Below are positions 47,201 to 62,200 of a stretch of DNA of 64,000 bases, piece after piece (the first letter of the stretch is position 1; each line of letters begins with the position of its first letter). Position numbers and translations under genes: made by a program. The notes under the pieces were generated by a model. That model was not told the DNA's origin. It did not search any database and saw nothing but the letters and a program-made list of their open reading frames with translations. This stretch comes from Panulirus ornatus (taxonomy: Eukaryota > Arthropoda > Malacostraca > Decapoda > Palinuridae), in contig NC_092240.1 of assembly GCF_036320965.1 (NCBI RefSeq), positions 6,922,001 through 6,986,000 of the forward strand, written 5' to 3'.

Positions 47201-50200
47201 GATCTGTACTCTTCAAGAATTTACACTTTCATCACATAGTTCATTCCAACCATCAAACACCCTTACACTAAAAAAATGTATTTACGTCCGTTCTCAAAAG
47301 CTTTTTCCACCTTAAGAAAAACTGGTCACTCTTTATGTCATCCAACTGGTTCAGAAACTTGGTTTTCCTTCATGAACATTATGCACTTGCCCTGCCTTTC
47401 GGCAAGATCTCACCATAAAGTACTTGTAAGTAATTAAGTCTTTCTTTTAGTTAAACTTCCCATTGTGTAATGTTTAAATGAGCCATCCATTACTATCTTC
47501 TGAAACTTAATGTTTTCCCTTGTTAACCCCTTAACCCTTTCACTGCATTTCTTTTTTAGCTGAGTTACTCGCCCCATGTACATAAAAACAAAAGCTTTTT
47601 TTTTCCCTTTCAGAATGCCCCTGTATCACAAACAGCATTAGTGAAGAAAATAGCCAAAAAAGCATTACACTTTCCCTTCTATCGGTGTGGGAGGGTAGTA
47701 AGTGTGGGGCATGGTGACCCTTTTTATTCATGGTGACCCTTTTTATTCAAGTAAGTGTATGGGTGTCATTTCATTCTACATACACCCAAGCACCTTACAA
47801 ACTTTATATCTTTTAACCAAGTACGATTCACACATCAAGTGCTTATCGTTTACATACTTATGTATTTCACATAATCTTATATATCTACAAACCATTCACA
47901 TAGATGGAACATTAATTACATGAATAAACGAATATATAACCTTATTTTCATAAAGATATATAAATGATAAAACAAAAGAGACTGTTTATTCTAATGTAAA
48001 GTTATCTACAATATTCACTACATAACTCTCCCACAATGATGATGTTATGTTTTCTTAAGACAATCTATGGTTGACCTTAATGCATGACATTTTTTCCAGC
48101 TGAGCTGATACATTGCTTGTATATATACATTCTTCATACTTGATCGCCACTTCCCACATTAGTGAGGTAGCACAAGGAACAGATGAAGACAGGCTGCATC
48201 CAATCACATCCTTTCTTTGGCTGTCACGTGTAATGCACAGCTCCTTATCCACAAACAGGCCCCACAAACCTTTCCATGGTTTACCCTGAATGCTTCACAT
48301 GCCCTGGTTCAATCTCTTGACAGCACATCAACTCCAGTATACCACATTGTTTCAATTTACTCAAAACCATGCACCCTTTCACCTTCCTGCATGTTCAGGC
48401 CCTGATTGCTCAAAATCTTTTTCACTCCATCCTTCCATCTATGAATATCTATGATATCCACGAGGAAAAAATGGAATCATACAACAAACTGGAAGGTATA
48501 TTACCAGTACTACCCACCTGGGTATTGGGAAAGTTAGTAATGGCTGCGTGGTGAGCCAGCACTTCAGTGGTTGTCAAGTTGCAATCCTCTGACCCAGGTA
48601 GCTGTCTTTTCTTTCTGCCTCACCCACACATGGACTACTGGCATTCTGTCCACAAACAAAGAATCTCTCCTTGTCACACATAACACTTGGCAACACTCAA
48701 CTCACACAGCTCATTCTTTGTAACTCCAGATTTTCCTGTGGTAAGTGCTATATGCTAACCCTGCCCTTTGGCAAAATGGTAGGAGCAGTAGGCAGAAGTA
48801 GGAGATAGGAACATTTAAGTAGGAGCACTAGGTAAAAACATTAGGTAGAGGAAGTCAGTAGAAACAACAGTTAGGAGCCCCTGCAAACACTGTGCTAGAT
48901 TTGCCCTCTGCCATTGGCCTGTTATGGGTAAGGCACGAAAGGCTAAGAAGTGGCACTGGAGTACACCAGTTATGAAGACTCTATTGCTGTGGTCAACCCC
49001 TTACGGGAGTTCCAGAAAGGAACAGGCATCAGAGATAGACAGATACAACAGCTGAGAATTCAAAATGAGCTGTGACATACCAAAGCCATGATAATAGCTG
49101 AGAGGATACTACATCAGAGAACTATGATCATGGCTAAAAGCAATGAAAGAACATCAAATATCACAAAAAATAACAGAGAAACAAGTGAAATGAGCATCAA
49201 TTTACCCCTTGTGATACAAAAACTTCTGGTGGGAACATATTTGCTGAGACAGTGATGATCACTACACAGCTTAGTTGTACTCACGTTTCTCTTCCCTCCT
49301 GCTACTAACATCCAGTTCTTCAATATCAAAGTCTTAATCAGATCCATGTAGAGTATGTTATCAATGAATAAACCATCATCTGAATCACTAGTCCTCATCA
49401 CATGAAGCATATACTGCTTGATTTCATTTATAGTTACCAGTTTACTGCAACATTCTCATGACACCAAGAATGAAGGATAAATGAAGAATTTATACATAAC
49501 CATAGTGTAAGGAGGCCTTAGGTATCTCAGATCACCACTTAGGGTCTGCTGATAATAAATTCCTGGCATGAAAACACAGACTGTCTATCTGTGTTAGTTT
49601 CCCTATGCTGAGCACTAAATATAGAAGAGGTTTAGGTAAATGGTTCAGAGGGTCAGTCACCCTCCCTGTGCATCTTCTCTTTTCCTTTGCTATCACTTAT
49701 CCTTCTAAACAATTCATGTCAGCTCTTATCTCTTTAGCATGTTTGGTGTCTATTACTCCACCAATATCTGGTTTGCTTTACCTGATTTAGTCCTCAAATT
49801 CCATTTCCTGACAATCCATTTGCATTCATGAACATTAATTTAAATCTGAACCTCATCCCATGTAGTCTCTTTTGATGCCTCCTGCTTGTTGCCTTCAAAC
49901 TGTACCAGTGCTCTTCACTTCTTTCTCACTCTACCCTTAGTCTATCACCTCTGTTAGCATGTTTCTCCTCTAGCCTGCTCTAGTATGTCCTTGATACACT
50001 GTTCTGTATCAAATGTGATCTTTAGGGGACAAACCTCTATGTCTTGAGTTTATCTAAGAATTCTCTTAGGTTTCTTTACCTAGGAAACTGCATTTGGCAT
50101 GTCTATAATCAATAGTAAGTTTCTGAAGTTCTCTTTTATTTTGCTACCATTTCTTCCCAAATCTTTTCATACTAAAAATCAATAACAAATTATTCCTAAA

Positions 50201-53200
50201 AATCACGAGTTGCACTCTCTCTGTTCCTTAGTTTTGGTGTAGCCAAACTGTCAGATAACCCCTACACTTGTGATTCATCCACATCCTTGACTTCTGCCTT
50301 ATTCAGAATCTTCATTTTCACCATCACATACTTAACCTGAACATCATGTGCCTTCTCAAACCTTCCACCAAACATTCTTTTAGTTCCTGTTGTTGTTCTA
50401 ACATTGCTCTCTCCATAGCTTCATTTAGTAATTCACTCATTCCTTCTGATTCAGTGTCTCCAAATCCCTATTCAGTGGCCCCAGAATTACTTCCTAATTC
50501 TTGCACTAGAATGTTTGCCATATTCTGTAGTCCCTAAGGACAATATACTTGCTTGATATATCACTTACCCAAAAGAAGCCCCTTTTTCCTCCACTTTCTC
50601 ATTGTTATATCTTTCCTCGATCACCATGATTTTGTGGCTGTGTTCCTCTAAGCAGTATTGTTCAGTTCCCTAAAGTTCACCATATATTAGTTGACACTTT
50701 TCATTTTCACAAGATATACTTCCCAGTTTCCTAATTATTTTCTTCTAGTTGTTTTACTTTTTCATCCAGAGATACTACAATACCCATAAACTTCATCATA
50801 CTAGAGGAGACAAAGATTCCAACATTTTTGTCCCTTATCTGACCTCTAACCTTCTCGCCCTCATTAAAAAAAAATCCTTCAAAGTAAAAATCAAAATCTA
50901 GAATTACCTCATTATACATCATAGAGGCAGCAGCTCCACCTTAAAACTCTCTTATCCTGATGTATATGTGTGTAATTACATGTACATGTTACCTATAGTG
51001 TGTGTGTTTTATATGTTTTCAAGGAATCCCTTACTCTCAAGTTAACTGAAAAGTGCAGTACCTCAATGGGCAGAACTTCAGCAAAAAGGCAGATAAACCA
51101 CTTAGTTGTAAGAAGACCCCAGGTCAAGCCATAGTGATTTATATGTTTCCATACTAAAGGTGCTCGTTCTCTGTGTGAAAATAAAAATAATAGAGATTAG
51201 TATGGAGAATCATAAAAATTTGAAGGTATTATGTTATCCCTTAGTCATCTTTTTACATTTAGTTGCCTTCCATGCTTTAGCAGGGTAGTGTTAGAAAATA
51301 ATGGACAATGGCCTTATTTAAACACATCCAATTTCTGCCATATATAAAGTATGGAATCTAGACAACCATCCACAACCAAGGCCCACAGACAACTTCATGG
51401 TTTACTTTGACTGCTTCATATGAACTCTATCAGTCCAGTGACAACATGTCCTCCCCCTACATATATCATATCAATCTAGCTCATTCTATCTAATGAGGCA
51501 CCTCCCATCCTCCTGAATGTTCAAGCCCTGATAACCCAAAGTCTCCCTTGCTCTATCCTCCAATTACACTTATTCACAATGTCTTTTCCTTTTACTCCCT
51601 CCACTTCTGACAAATAGATCCCGTGTCAGTCTCTCCTCTTTCATCCTGATTGGTTCTCTCAATTGGAATGAACTCACTAACACATCTCTCTCTGATCAAT
51701 TCTATCTTTTACACATGCTACACATGGTACTGACGTCAAGCACTTCATTTCCAGCACATCCACACTCTTCTTCTCTTTTGCCTAAAACTCATGTCTGCTC
51801 AAAACTGTCAGGACTACAGTACCTTCAAACATGTCCATCTTTGCCCTTAGAGACATTGACCTTTCCTTTCAAAATGCTCCTTAACCTTTAAACCGCTCCT
51901 GTTGTCATCTCACGATCCTTAGAGGACTGCTCTCACTGTCATAACATGACAACTTTTTCTGCCTCTGTTTAAATAACCTGATGACTCATCATACCTTTAG
52001 TAGCTTACACAGGTCTCTCCCACTACCAGAAAAGCACAGGAAAAACTTCTCTTGTTAGTACCCCTACAATTACCATTAGAGGTGCATGGCCATTAACATG
52101 TAGGTCATACTTACATACTTACATACCCTGTGGAAAATGCACAGAGTGTTGGATGACCCGAGAGATGGAGAGGAACACTCATGATATGGATATTTGTGAG
52201 GAAAGTGAAGAATGACAGGAAACGAGAAGATAAAAGTAATTAACACAGGGAAGAGGGGGGCCAGCATGGAAGGCCATCTCCACAACCACAGGCTTGAACT
52301 TTGTTTATGTAGAGGAAATCATGTAATCAGAAGTCATATAAAGCTCTTTGGTATGTAGTTACCTAACATCAAATAGTAATTGTTTGGAAATTGACAAAAT
52401 TTACAAAGGAAATATTATGGTGACACTATCACTGAAGTAATATCTACACGATTGAGTAAGAAACCAAATGATTCAAACTGATTGACTTATAAATGAAAGA
52501 AATGCAGGTTGGGCTGAACTTTTGTTACAAGATACAAAATTTTGTGTCTTTACTAAAGTGAGCCATCTGGAACCCCGTAATTTAAAGGAATGGACTGACA
52601 TTTGGTGCATCTTTTGCTCTCTGTGCCATAAATGTAATACAATTTAAAAATTATACTGGTGCCACATGAAGTCCCTTATTGTTTTTATGAGATACTATGG
52701 AAGTAACTACATGAAAAGATTAAGTAAATGAGAATTTGTAACAAATTGATTCCCAAAAATTTCTGATAGTGGTTTTTCATGGATAAACTGCATTACAAAT
52801 CATGACAAGTACCATCTAGCAATCAATCCAACAGGCATTAACTAATCAGACACCTGAATTCTACACCATGTTCTACCTTCCAGCCATTATAACTACAGGA
52901 CAGCAAAGTTTCAGTTGAAAATCCACTGACACATCAAATTAGTCTAAATGAATGAAATATAGGAGTATGGATGGGAAAAATACCCCAGTTTCCTTTCAAA
53001 TGGTATGGCACAGATATTAATCTTAACAGCATAATACTGATGTTTGCAAGCAACAGTACATTTTGGTAGAAGAAAACAAACAAATCAATCAAACTCTTCT
53101 GCATTACTTTCCACAAATCAAGCTTAATATGTAAATGGTCAAATTTTAATGTCAATATATAACTTCTAAATTTTCAGTGTGGTCTAAATACTGGTGCAGT

Positions 53201-56200
53201 GTACTGTACTTATAAAACATCGTTTTGTGTCAAGTTATGCCTGATACCAGAAATAAAAGATTACAAGCCTAGTATGGCCATTCTACCAAGACAAAGCTTT
53301 CTATGATCATGGTAAAATCTATCTTGAATTGTTAACATAAGAAAGATCTGAACTCACTTAACAAGTGCTTCTAATACTTTTATATCCGTAAGGACGCCAA
53401 CCATATCAGGTGTGTAGTACTCAGGCAATAAGTCCTCCATCAAAGCATTGAGAAGCCAAAAAGTGCATTCTTCTTCTTTGGTAATGATCAGCAACAACCC
53501 TGCAATGTAGTTGAGTCCCTGCAGGATACAATCATTTATAAGGATCTACCTTTATAGAGTTTATAATTCTACTAGTATACAGAATCACTGAAGAATTTCA
53601 TACCATGGAACAGTTCAGCATTACTATAGAAAACCTACTACGTATAACAGACACATAAAATGAAGAGAATAAAATACATTACTCATTTTCTTTTTCTTTT
53701 CTTTCAAACTATTCGCCATTTCCCGCATTAGCGAGGAAGCGTTAAGAACAGGGGACTGGGCCTTTTTTGGAATATCCTCACCTGGCCCCCTCTGTTCCTT
53801 CTTTTTTGGGAAAAAAAAAAAAAAACATTACTCATACCCTTAGAAAATGATTCTTGAAATTTGAAAGGTGGGTTTCTTTATCATTTTCAACAGTATACAA
53901 AGATATCTATTTTCCCAAACTGATTATCTCTCTATCTTAATAAACATCACCTTTTGTTTTGTTGGTAAAATATATGGCAGGACATAGATGAAAACTGACC
54001 AGAGAAGAATCGACACACTGACTTAAGATTGTTCAAGCTGTGCCCAGAACCACCCTACACCCTAACTCTGGATTGATGGTCTTTCTTTTTGCGCCATCAA
54101 AACTAAGCTATCAGGTTATCTTTATTATCCTGTCTTTATAAACTTTACATACTTCTTCATCTCTTTACCTCTAGTCTTCATACCGTTTTTCATTCAGTCT
54201 TCATCATTACCATTTTTCCTCTCTAAGGCTTTACCTCACTAAGTACTTCTGTTTATAAGCAAAGCCAGTTAAGGAAAGGGCAAAGCTCTAGAGAACTAAA
54301 ATGTCTTGAACCATTTCATATCCTCTGTCAGAATTCCCAGTTATGTTTTCTGCCTCACCAAAATTAAGACCAAGCTGTATATGATATCTTTTCCTCATAA
54401 ACATCATGCACCTCATCTCTTACTTCATCCATTTTCTTCATACTCTTTTTCACATCTCTCCTTTTAATTTTCTCATTTTTCCTAATTCTAGACCTGACCT
54501 TAATGAGAAGTTATCTTTGTATGAATATATGTAAGGATACTTGAAAGTAAATGAACATGAAAATAAAAACACTGGGGAAGAGAAATCAAATGTCATATAC
54601 AACAGAGTACAACATAAGTGAAAGAGTGAACTGACGTGGCCCTGAGAAAGACAAAGGTATATCGTGACTAAGAACACAAGAAAACTTTAATATTTAAAGA
54701 AAGATGTACAAAACTTCTACAGACAGTAATGACTTATCTACATGTATGGATGTAGGCAAGTGTAAGAAGAATGAGTGTGATAATGGTTAGTACTTTTTAG
54801 ATGATGAAATTAGCTTGTTCTTGACAAGATTGTTACACAAAAGCATCACATTCAGTATTCTCTGGACATATCCCATACACAGTAAGTGTGGTGATGCTGG
54901 TTTAGGGTAATATAAGTGTGAAGATGTCAGTGTAACTGTTCCATCAGTCTGAGAATTTTGTTATTGTGAAGAAATGTGGAAAATTTGGTTTCAGTTGTCT
55001 ATTTCTTTCACTGATTCTTTATTCATAACAGTGACTTATGTACTGAAGTTCATATGAATATTTTCCACTTCCATGACAAGTCAGGTGTTTGATGTATGGT
55101 GATGACAAACTCAAAAACTTTTGACGTATTTGCTACATATTCAGTTAGCTTTTGCAATGGTTTGTCAGTTTCAGTTTGATATAAGAAATACTTCTACTAA
55201 TTTCTACATCCATACATCTATTTTTAACTGAATAGAATAGGGGAGAAAGAATACTTCCCACGTATTCCCTGCGTGTCGTAGAAGGCGACTAAAAGGGGAG
55301 GGAGCGGGGGGCTGGAAATCTTCCCCTCTCGTTTTTTTTTTAATTTTCCAAAACAAGGAACAGAGAAGGGGGCCAGGTGAGGATATTCCCTCCAAGGCCC
55401 AGTCCTCTGTTCTTAATGCTACCTCGCTAACGCGGGAAATGGCGAATAGTTTGAAAGAAAAGAAAAAGAAAAAACAAGGCAAGGAGGCACTCCTGCTGGA
55501 CAATCATTACATCCATTACAAATGAAAATATTTGTACTCATTCTTTCATGAAACAAATCTATGTACAACATGTTTACCAAATCTGGGTTGCCAGATATTG
55601 CTACTGTCCACCAGAGACTGACAACATATTCATGTCCATAACTGTACATCCTAACCAGCTAGAATAATCATAACCAGTGGCACCACCACAGACCAAGTTT
55701 GGTCCACTAACAAAAATGTGTAACTGAATCAGACCAAGTCCTAATTTTCCTACACTTTAGGGGATCAAGAAAAGTTCTATCTACAAAACAAAGGACTAAG
55801 GTGATGTAACATTAATGAAGGAAACCTCAAATCGTTTGTAACCAACCTGGAATGAAATGGCAGATTGTCTTGTGACCAGAATCCCAGTTAGTTAGTCATC
55901 TAATGATTTTATGAGTAATTATATTCACTGTCACAATAATAGTTCTAAAAAAAAAAATGCCACATAGTAAGAAAACGGTGAGCGTACTGTTATAGAAAAC
56001 CGACAATATCATTCTAAGGCTATTAACTGTTCAAAGTGACTTACTCTGGCATGTGGCTCAAGGAAACCCCTGAGTCAATTTGGCATTAGACATAACAGAG
56101 TAATGAATAGTATCTTAACTGCATATAAGACATCATTTTCTGATATGTAACTGATCAATATAACCTGATATCCTAACTGAATGTAACAATAAAAAGAAGA

Positions 56201-59200
56201 CTTACTTGGCAATATCCAATCTTTTTGTTGTGATGGGAAAATGCAACCAGAACATTGTAAAGACTTGACAACTTTCCTTCTTTGTAATCACGAAAATAAA
56301 TGTTGTCTGGAAAAGTGCGTGGAACATCCACCTTTATGGATTCAACTAAATCTTCATTTAGTGGTGCCTCCAGCAGTCTCTGATAATACCCAGGATGAGC
56401 ATCCATTTTTCTCCTGCCGCCACTTACTTCCATCCACATCTGTATGAAAAAATAACATAAGGTGTGGGTGCATAGAGAGGTGTGTTGAAGGTAGGTCAGT
56501 GTCTGTTACAGAAAAGTGGGTCATGTCTTTTTAGGGTAAGACTATAGGTATTTCATCTCTGAGTGTTGTATGGTTGTAAGTCTTTGGACATGAAGAACAG
56601 GAGGAGATGCATATGTTGAAAATGAGATGCCTGAGGAAAATATGTTGTGTGGGGCATATTGTTCATGTAAGAAACAACAGCATGAGAAAAGTGTGGTATA
56701 GAGTGCAGTGTGATTGATGGAGCTGACCAGTGTGTGCCAAAATGGTTGATACATTATGGAGAGACTGACTGGGAGAATCTATGTGGCAGAAGTGGAGGAA
56801 GAAAGTGAGGTTAGACAAAGAAGGGGACGGATGGATAGTGAAAGGGGTATCACGGTCTAAACATCAGAACATTATGACCCATGTATGCGATAGAATTAAC
56901 TTAATCTATGTGGTATACTGAGGGTGAGGTACTGTCAATGGGCTGACTCATGACGTGATACAGTCATGGTGAACCATGGAACAATCTGCAGGGCTTGACT
57001 GTGGATGGTCAGCTATAGCTTTGATTCATTATACATGAAAGCTAGAGGATAGGAGTGTACAAACTGTTATTTACATTTTCCTGACATTACCTCAGTAAAG
57101 TGGGAGAAGCAAGTATGTGTTAGAATTGTTTTCATTCACACTTTTTCCCATTTCCCACATCAACATATTGCCAAGAACAAATGAAGAAATAGTCTCTTTC
57201 ACTAACATTCACTCTCTACCTGTCATGTGTAATGCACCGAAACCATGACAAGGTAGTGCCAAGAACAAAAAAGAAATGGCCTCATTCACAAGCATTCACC
57301 CTCTGGCTGTCATGTGCAATGCATCGAAACCATAGACTCCTCTCCACAATCAGGCCCCAAAAATCTTTTTATGGTTTTCCCTGAGAAATTTACATGCTCT
57401 GGTTCAGTTTGTTGACAGCACATCACCCTATGCATACCATATCTTTCTAATTCACTTACCTCATGTGTGCCTTACACAATTGTGCATGTTCAAGTCCCAT
57501 GGACTAAAAACTTTTCCACTCTGTCATTCTATCTCCAATTTGGTCTCCCTCTTCTTGTCCCCTCCACTTCCGAAACATATACCTTTGTCAACCTCACCTC
57601 ACTCATTCTTTTCATATGTCCAAACATTTTCAGCACACCCTCTTCAGCTCAACCATACTCTGCTTATCACCATCTCTTGGACATTCCATGCAACTATACA
57701 ACCTCTCAAATTTATGTAGGTTGTCTGGGTCAACCATGCCCTCAGTTCACTCTCTTATGATATAAAAGTACTTAATTTCATCCTTATCAACAACTTTCTT
57801 ACTTAATTTCATGTTAAGTCTACTGGTTGCTTTATCCCTACATCTTTTGAAGAACAGTCCATGCTGTCAGTTTCTTTTAAAAGCATAAGTTGTGATCAAG
57901 TCATGCCTCACTTTTCTCTCCTCCCAGCTGGGTAAATCTAAAGCCTCCAGCCTTTCCCTGTAACTTAGATCTCTTAATTCTGGTACCACCTTCATTACCC
58001 TCTTCTGAACCTTTTATGAGCTCTTTATGCTTCTAAAGGTATGGTGACCAAATCTGAGAAGTGTATTCTAATTTAGGCCTTATGAAGGATATGAAGAGCT
58101 TGTTAAATATTTCCTCATCCATATACTTGATAACTATGTATTCTGATATTTGACAGTTTGTTCCCCTAACTGTTCTCCTAATATGGGACTCTAGCAACAG
58201 GATGGGGTTACTGTTGACTACTAAGTCCTTCTCACATAAATAATCTTAAAGCTTATATCCAGCTGGGAATCATAATGAGGCCATCTCTCACTTTGTCCAT
58301 CCTCAATACTTCAAATTTGCTCAGACTTAATTTAACTGACCAAATTTCTGACCTATTTTTGAGTCTGCTTAGGTTCCCTTTGTAAGCTGATGCAGTCCTC
58401 CTTGCTTTTCACTTCCCTCATGACGTTTGTGTCACCCTTCCCTTTTGTCCAGGACTAAGCTCTCTCACGGAACTCTAAAAGGCTAGTTGCACATGACCTC
58501 CTTTCACTAAAACCATGCTGTTCACACAAAGGAAATTTCTCCTCCACAGAAGGTCAGTCACTTGCTTTCTAAAAATCACTCTCCAAACAGTACAAAAAAT
58601 AATTACAAAGAGATAATTACTGCATCTCTGTCAACACTCTCACATGTCTTCTCCAGATCCATAAGTGCAACATATAAATCCTTTTGTTTCTCAAAGTACT
58701 TTTCATACAAATTCTTCAAAGCAAACACCTGATCCACACATTCTCTATGACTCCTGCAACAACATTGTTCCTTCTCAGTATGATGCTCTGTGCAAACCAT
58801 CACCCTCTCAATCACAACTCTTCCATGCAACTTAATGTCACACTAAACAAACTTATGTCTCTGTAAGGTGAAATTTACCTTTGTCTCCCATGCCTTTATG
58901 CAGTGGAACTATACAAGTATTCCAATAAGCCTTAGGCACTTACACGTCATCCATACATACAATTAAAATACTAACTAATCAATAAGAAAAAAATATTTAT
59001 TATTTATCATATAACTCTAAGATCCCTTCAACAGGGGTTCTTGCAGTTTCAAGGCTGTGCTATATTGTTAGCAGGGAAAGAAGGAACTTCTGTTAAGTAA
59101 AAAGATACAACCTCACCAAAGGTACCTTCTCAATTGTGGTATAACTACAAGTAGCCAGTTTGGTAATGCTAAAGAAAAAATATGAATATAAACAGCCCCA

Positions 59201-62200
59201 GGACCTCTTTTACAGGGCTCCTGAAGCTTTGAGGATGCTTTCCAAACAAGAGCAGCAAAATGATGGACTCCTTGAAGCATGATCCTTTCTGTCCATTGAC
59301 AATGATACAGCCTTAGCAAAGGTAACTTTTCACTTACAGTGTAAACATTTGCAAGAAGTCTGGTAACACCTGCATATATATTTATGTCCATCTGTCTATC
59401 TATCTATATACATTTTTCATACTTGCTCTTTCCCAACAACACAAGGTAGTGCTAAGAACAGAAAACAAAAGCCCTACTTGCTCACATCCAATCTCGTACT
59501 GTCATGAATAATGCAACAAAACCACAGACCATTATCCACAGCCAAGCCCTACAGACATGGTTATTCCTGATAGCTTCATATGCCCTAGTTCAGCCCACTG
59601 ACAGCACATCAACCCTATATACCACACTGCTCCAGTTCACTCTATCCCATGCACATGTTTTGTGTGTTTATGTGGGGATAGTGAAGGACATCTCAGCTGT
59701 AAGTGTTCAGTGTCTTCACTGTGACTGCTGCATTGTGGGCATGAACCAGGGAAGTGCTGAATCTATATTTGAAGTATTGTAGGAAGGATAATGTCCAGAG
59801 TGTAGATGAGAAAGCATGACTCATGTTTGTCTGGGCAGTGTGGTTTCAGATGGATGTGGGGTGGTATTCAAGACTGAATTGGGAGGAAAGCTGTTTAGTG
59901 ATCGTCAGGTCATTTTAGCATGCGTTTCACCAGTGTTACATTTTGCTGGTGTTGGAGGGATCTGTGACTAAAGACTGTTGATGGCTGAGGAGGTATGGGT
60001 AGGCTTTTCATCTTCATTTGGGGGTTGGTGATTTGTTATGGAGTGGTTTGGGTGGGAGGGATCTAGTGCTGTTGCAAGGAATTGAATGCTGAGCATGTTG
60101 ATTACATCAGGATCTTTGTTGCATTATGTAAGTCTTGAGTATTTATTGTCAACGATCATTCTGAGTGATCTATTGAGTGTGGATTGCAACTCTGCTATAT
60201 TTGCTTATTACAAGGTGGATGACCAGGCAAGTAACGTGTAGTTTAGAGTTGAGCAAATGAGTTGCTTTAGTAGATACAAAGGGATTCTTTTTCTTGTTCA
60301 AATTTGGAGATAGTTAGTCTTTTGAGGGCATTTAGTTTGTGCAATGTATTTGTACTTATGCTGTGAGTAAGAAGTCATCTTTGGCAAGGCTGTATTGTAA
60401 GTAGAAAAGTCTTGTTAAAGAACTCACTCCAAGGGAGCCATCATTTCCTTGCTAAAGTTATTAGCACAGCCTTGACCTGCAGGGGCCTCAGGAAAGAGAT
60501 CCTGGGATAATCATGTTTTTAATATCATATATCTGGAACTGGACTTAGCAATGAATGGAACCATGGAATGTGGAAGTGAGTCATAAGGAGAGGGAGGGGG
60601 TGAAGGCTCTGGGAGCTAAGAAGAATGTATAGAAAGGGAGAACATGATCTGAGAGGGCAAAAATGGGTATGTCTGAAGGAATAGAAGTCCTTAAAATATC
60701 ACATGGATGTGAGGAAAGGGCAATGTGGAGGAGGGTGGATGTGTTGGAAATGAAATGTTTGAGTACAATATGTGGTGTGAAGTGGTTTGATCAAGTAAGT
60801 AATGAAAGGGTAAGAGAGATGTATGGTAATAAAAATAGTGGTTCAGAGAGCAGAAAAGGGTGTTTTGAAAGGGTTTGGACAACATGGAGAGAATGAGCGA
60901 CGGAAGGTTGACAAAGAGGGTATATGTGTCAAAAGTGAAGGGAACAAGGAGAGTAGGGAGACCAAATTAGAAAATGGAGGATGGAGTGGAAAAGATTATG
61001 AGCAGTCAGGGGCTTAACACGTGGGAGGGTGAAAGGACTGTGACGGGTAGAGTGAATTGGAATGATGTGGTATACTGGGGTCAATGTGCTGTAAATGGAC
61101 TGAACCAGGACATCTGAAGCATTTGTGGTAAACTATGGAAAGGTCTGAGGGGCCTGGTTGTGGATAGGGAGCTGTGGTTTCTGTGCATTAAACATGACAG
61201 CGAGAGAATGGATGCGAATAGATGTGGCCTTTCCTCATCTGTTCCTGGTGCCCTCACCAACACAGGAAACTGCAATCAAGTATGAATAGGAAAAAAATTG
61301 ATATAATATAAAAATGAAATAATTCATACAGCAGCTGAGATATTATCTGACGCAGAAGCATGTTTCTTTACCTTTCCACGATGTTTCATGGGAATCCCCT
61401 TCCTTACATAGCGCTTCACTTTTAATCCCCGACCAACAGTTTCCTTTGCTCCAAGCAGGTGTGCCCATTTTCTTGCTCTTCTTGTCAGCACTGTTAGATA
61501 TCTTGACATGAACTCTTCATATGTTTGATAATCAAAATCTGGAGGTCTCTCAAAACCATACTCATCAATATCACTGTAGAGAAATATAAATACAAATTTT
61601 TGTAAATAATTTCATTATTCCTCAATCAAAAGGATACACAAAGGTGTCCTGTTCTGTAGTTTTAAGCTAAAATGTAAGATCTCTACCATTCTCCTGACTG
61701 TCACAATAATGTTTCTAAAATGCATTCTGTTTTTCAACTCTAACTCTCTCTCTCTTTACCATTCCAACAATTTCACCACTAGTTAGGTCTACTGGTCACA
61801 AGTCTGAAACAACTATGTCTATTCTGAACCTCCTCATAGCATTCCCCCATATGACTGATGAACATATCACTACAAGAAGGCTCAAGATTAGATTTGCCAG
61901 GAGTAGTAGGATTCAACCATCTGTCATCAAAATGGTAAATCATGAAATAGTAGGATAGTAATTTTGATTATTTGATTCAGCATGCAAAAAAAGAAGGGAA
62001 GGTCAGACTTCAAAAAAAAAAAAGAAACAAAATATTGCCTTGGATGTACAAAATGTAAGAAAAATTGGTTAATACAAAAAAGAAAATAACAAAGGAATCT
62101 TAAAAGTAATATTCAAATTAGATGAAAAGAGAAGGGGTACTGAATCAAGCCTACAATCTGGCACATAATGAGAAATTCCAGTGTCTGAAAAAAGACTGAA

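Noticed and set aside
47527..47545. Second piggyBac-like MITE starting TTAACCCTTTCACTGC
   Set aside because: No matching inverted end followed by TTAA was found within a few kilobases.
49114..49410. Additional GRTP1 exon
   Set aside because: Exons 5 and 6 join in phase and match the TBC family with no gap; this frame has no similarity to GRTP1.
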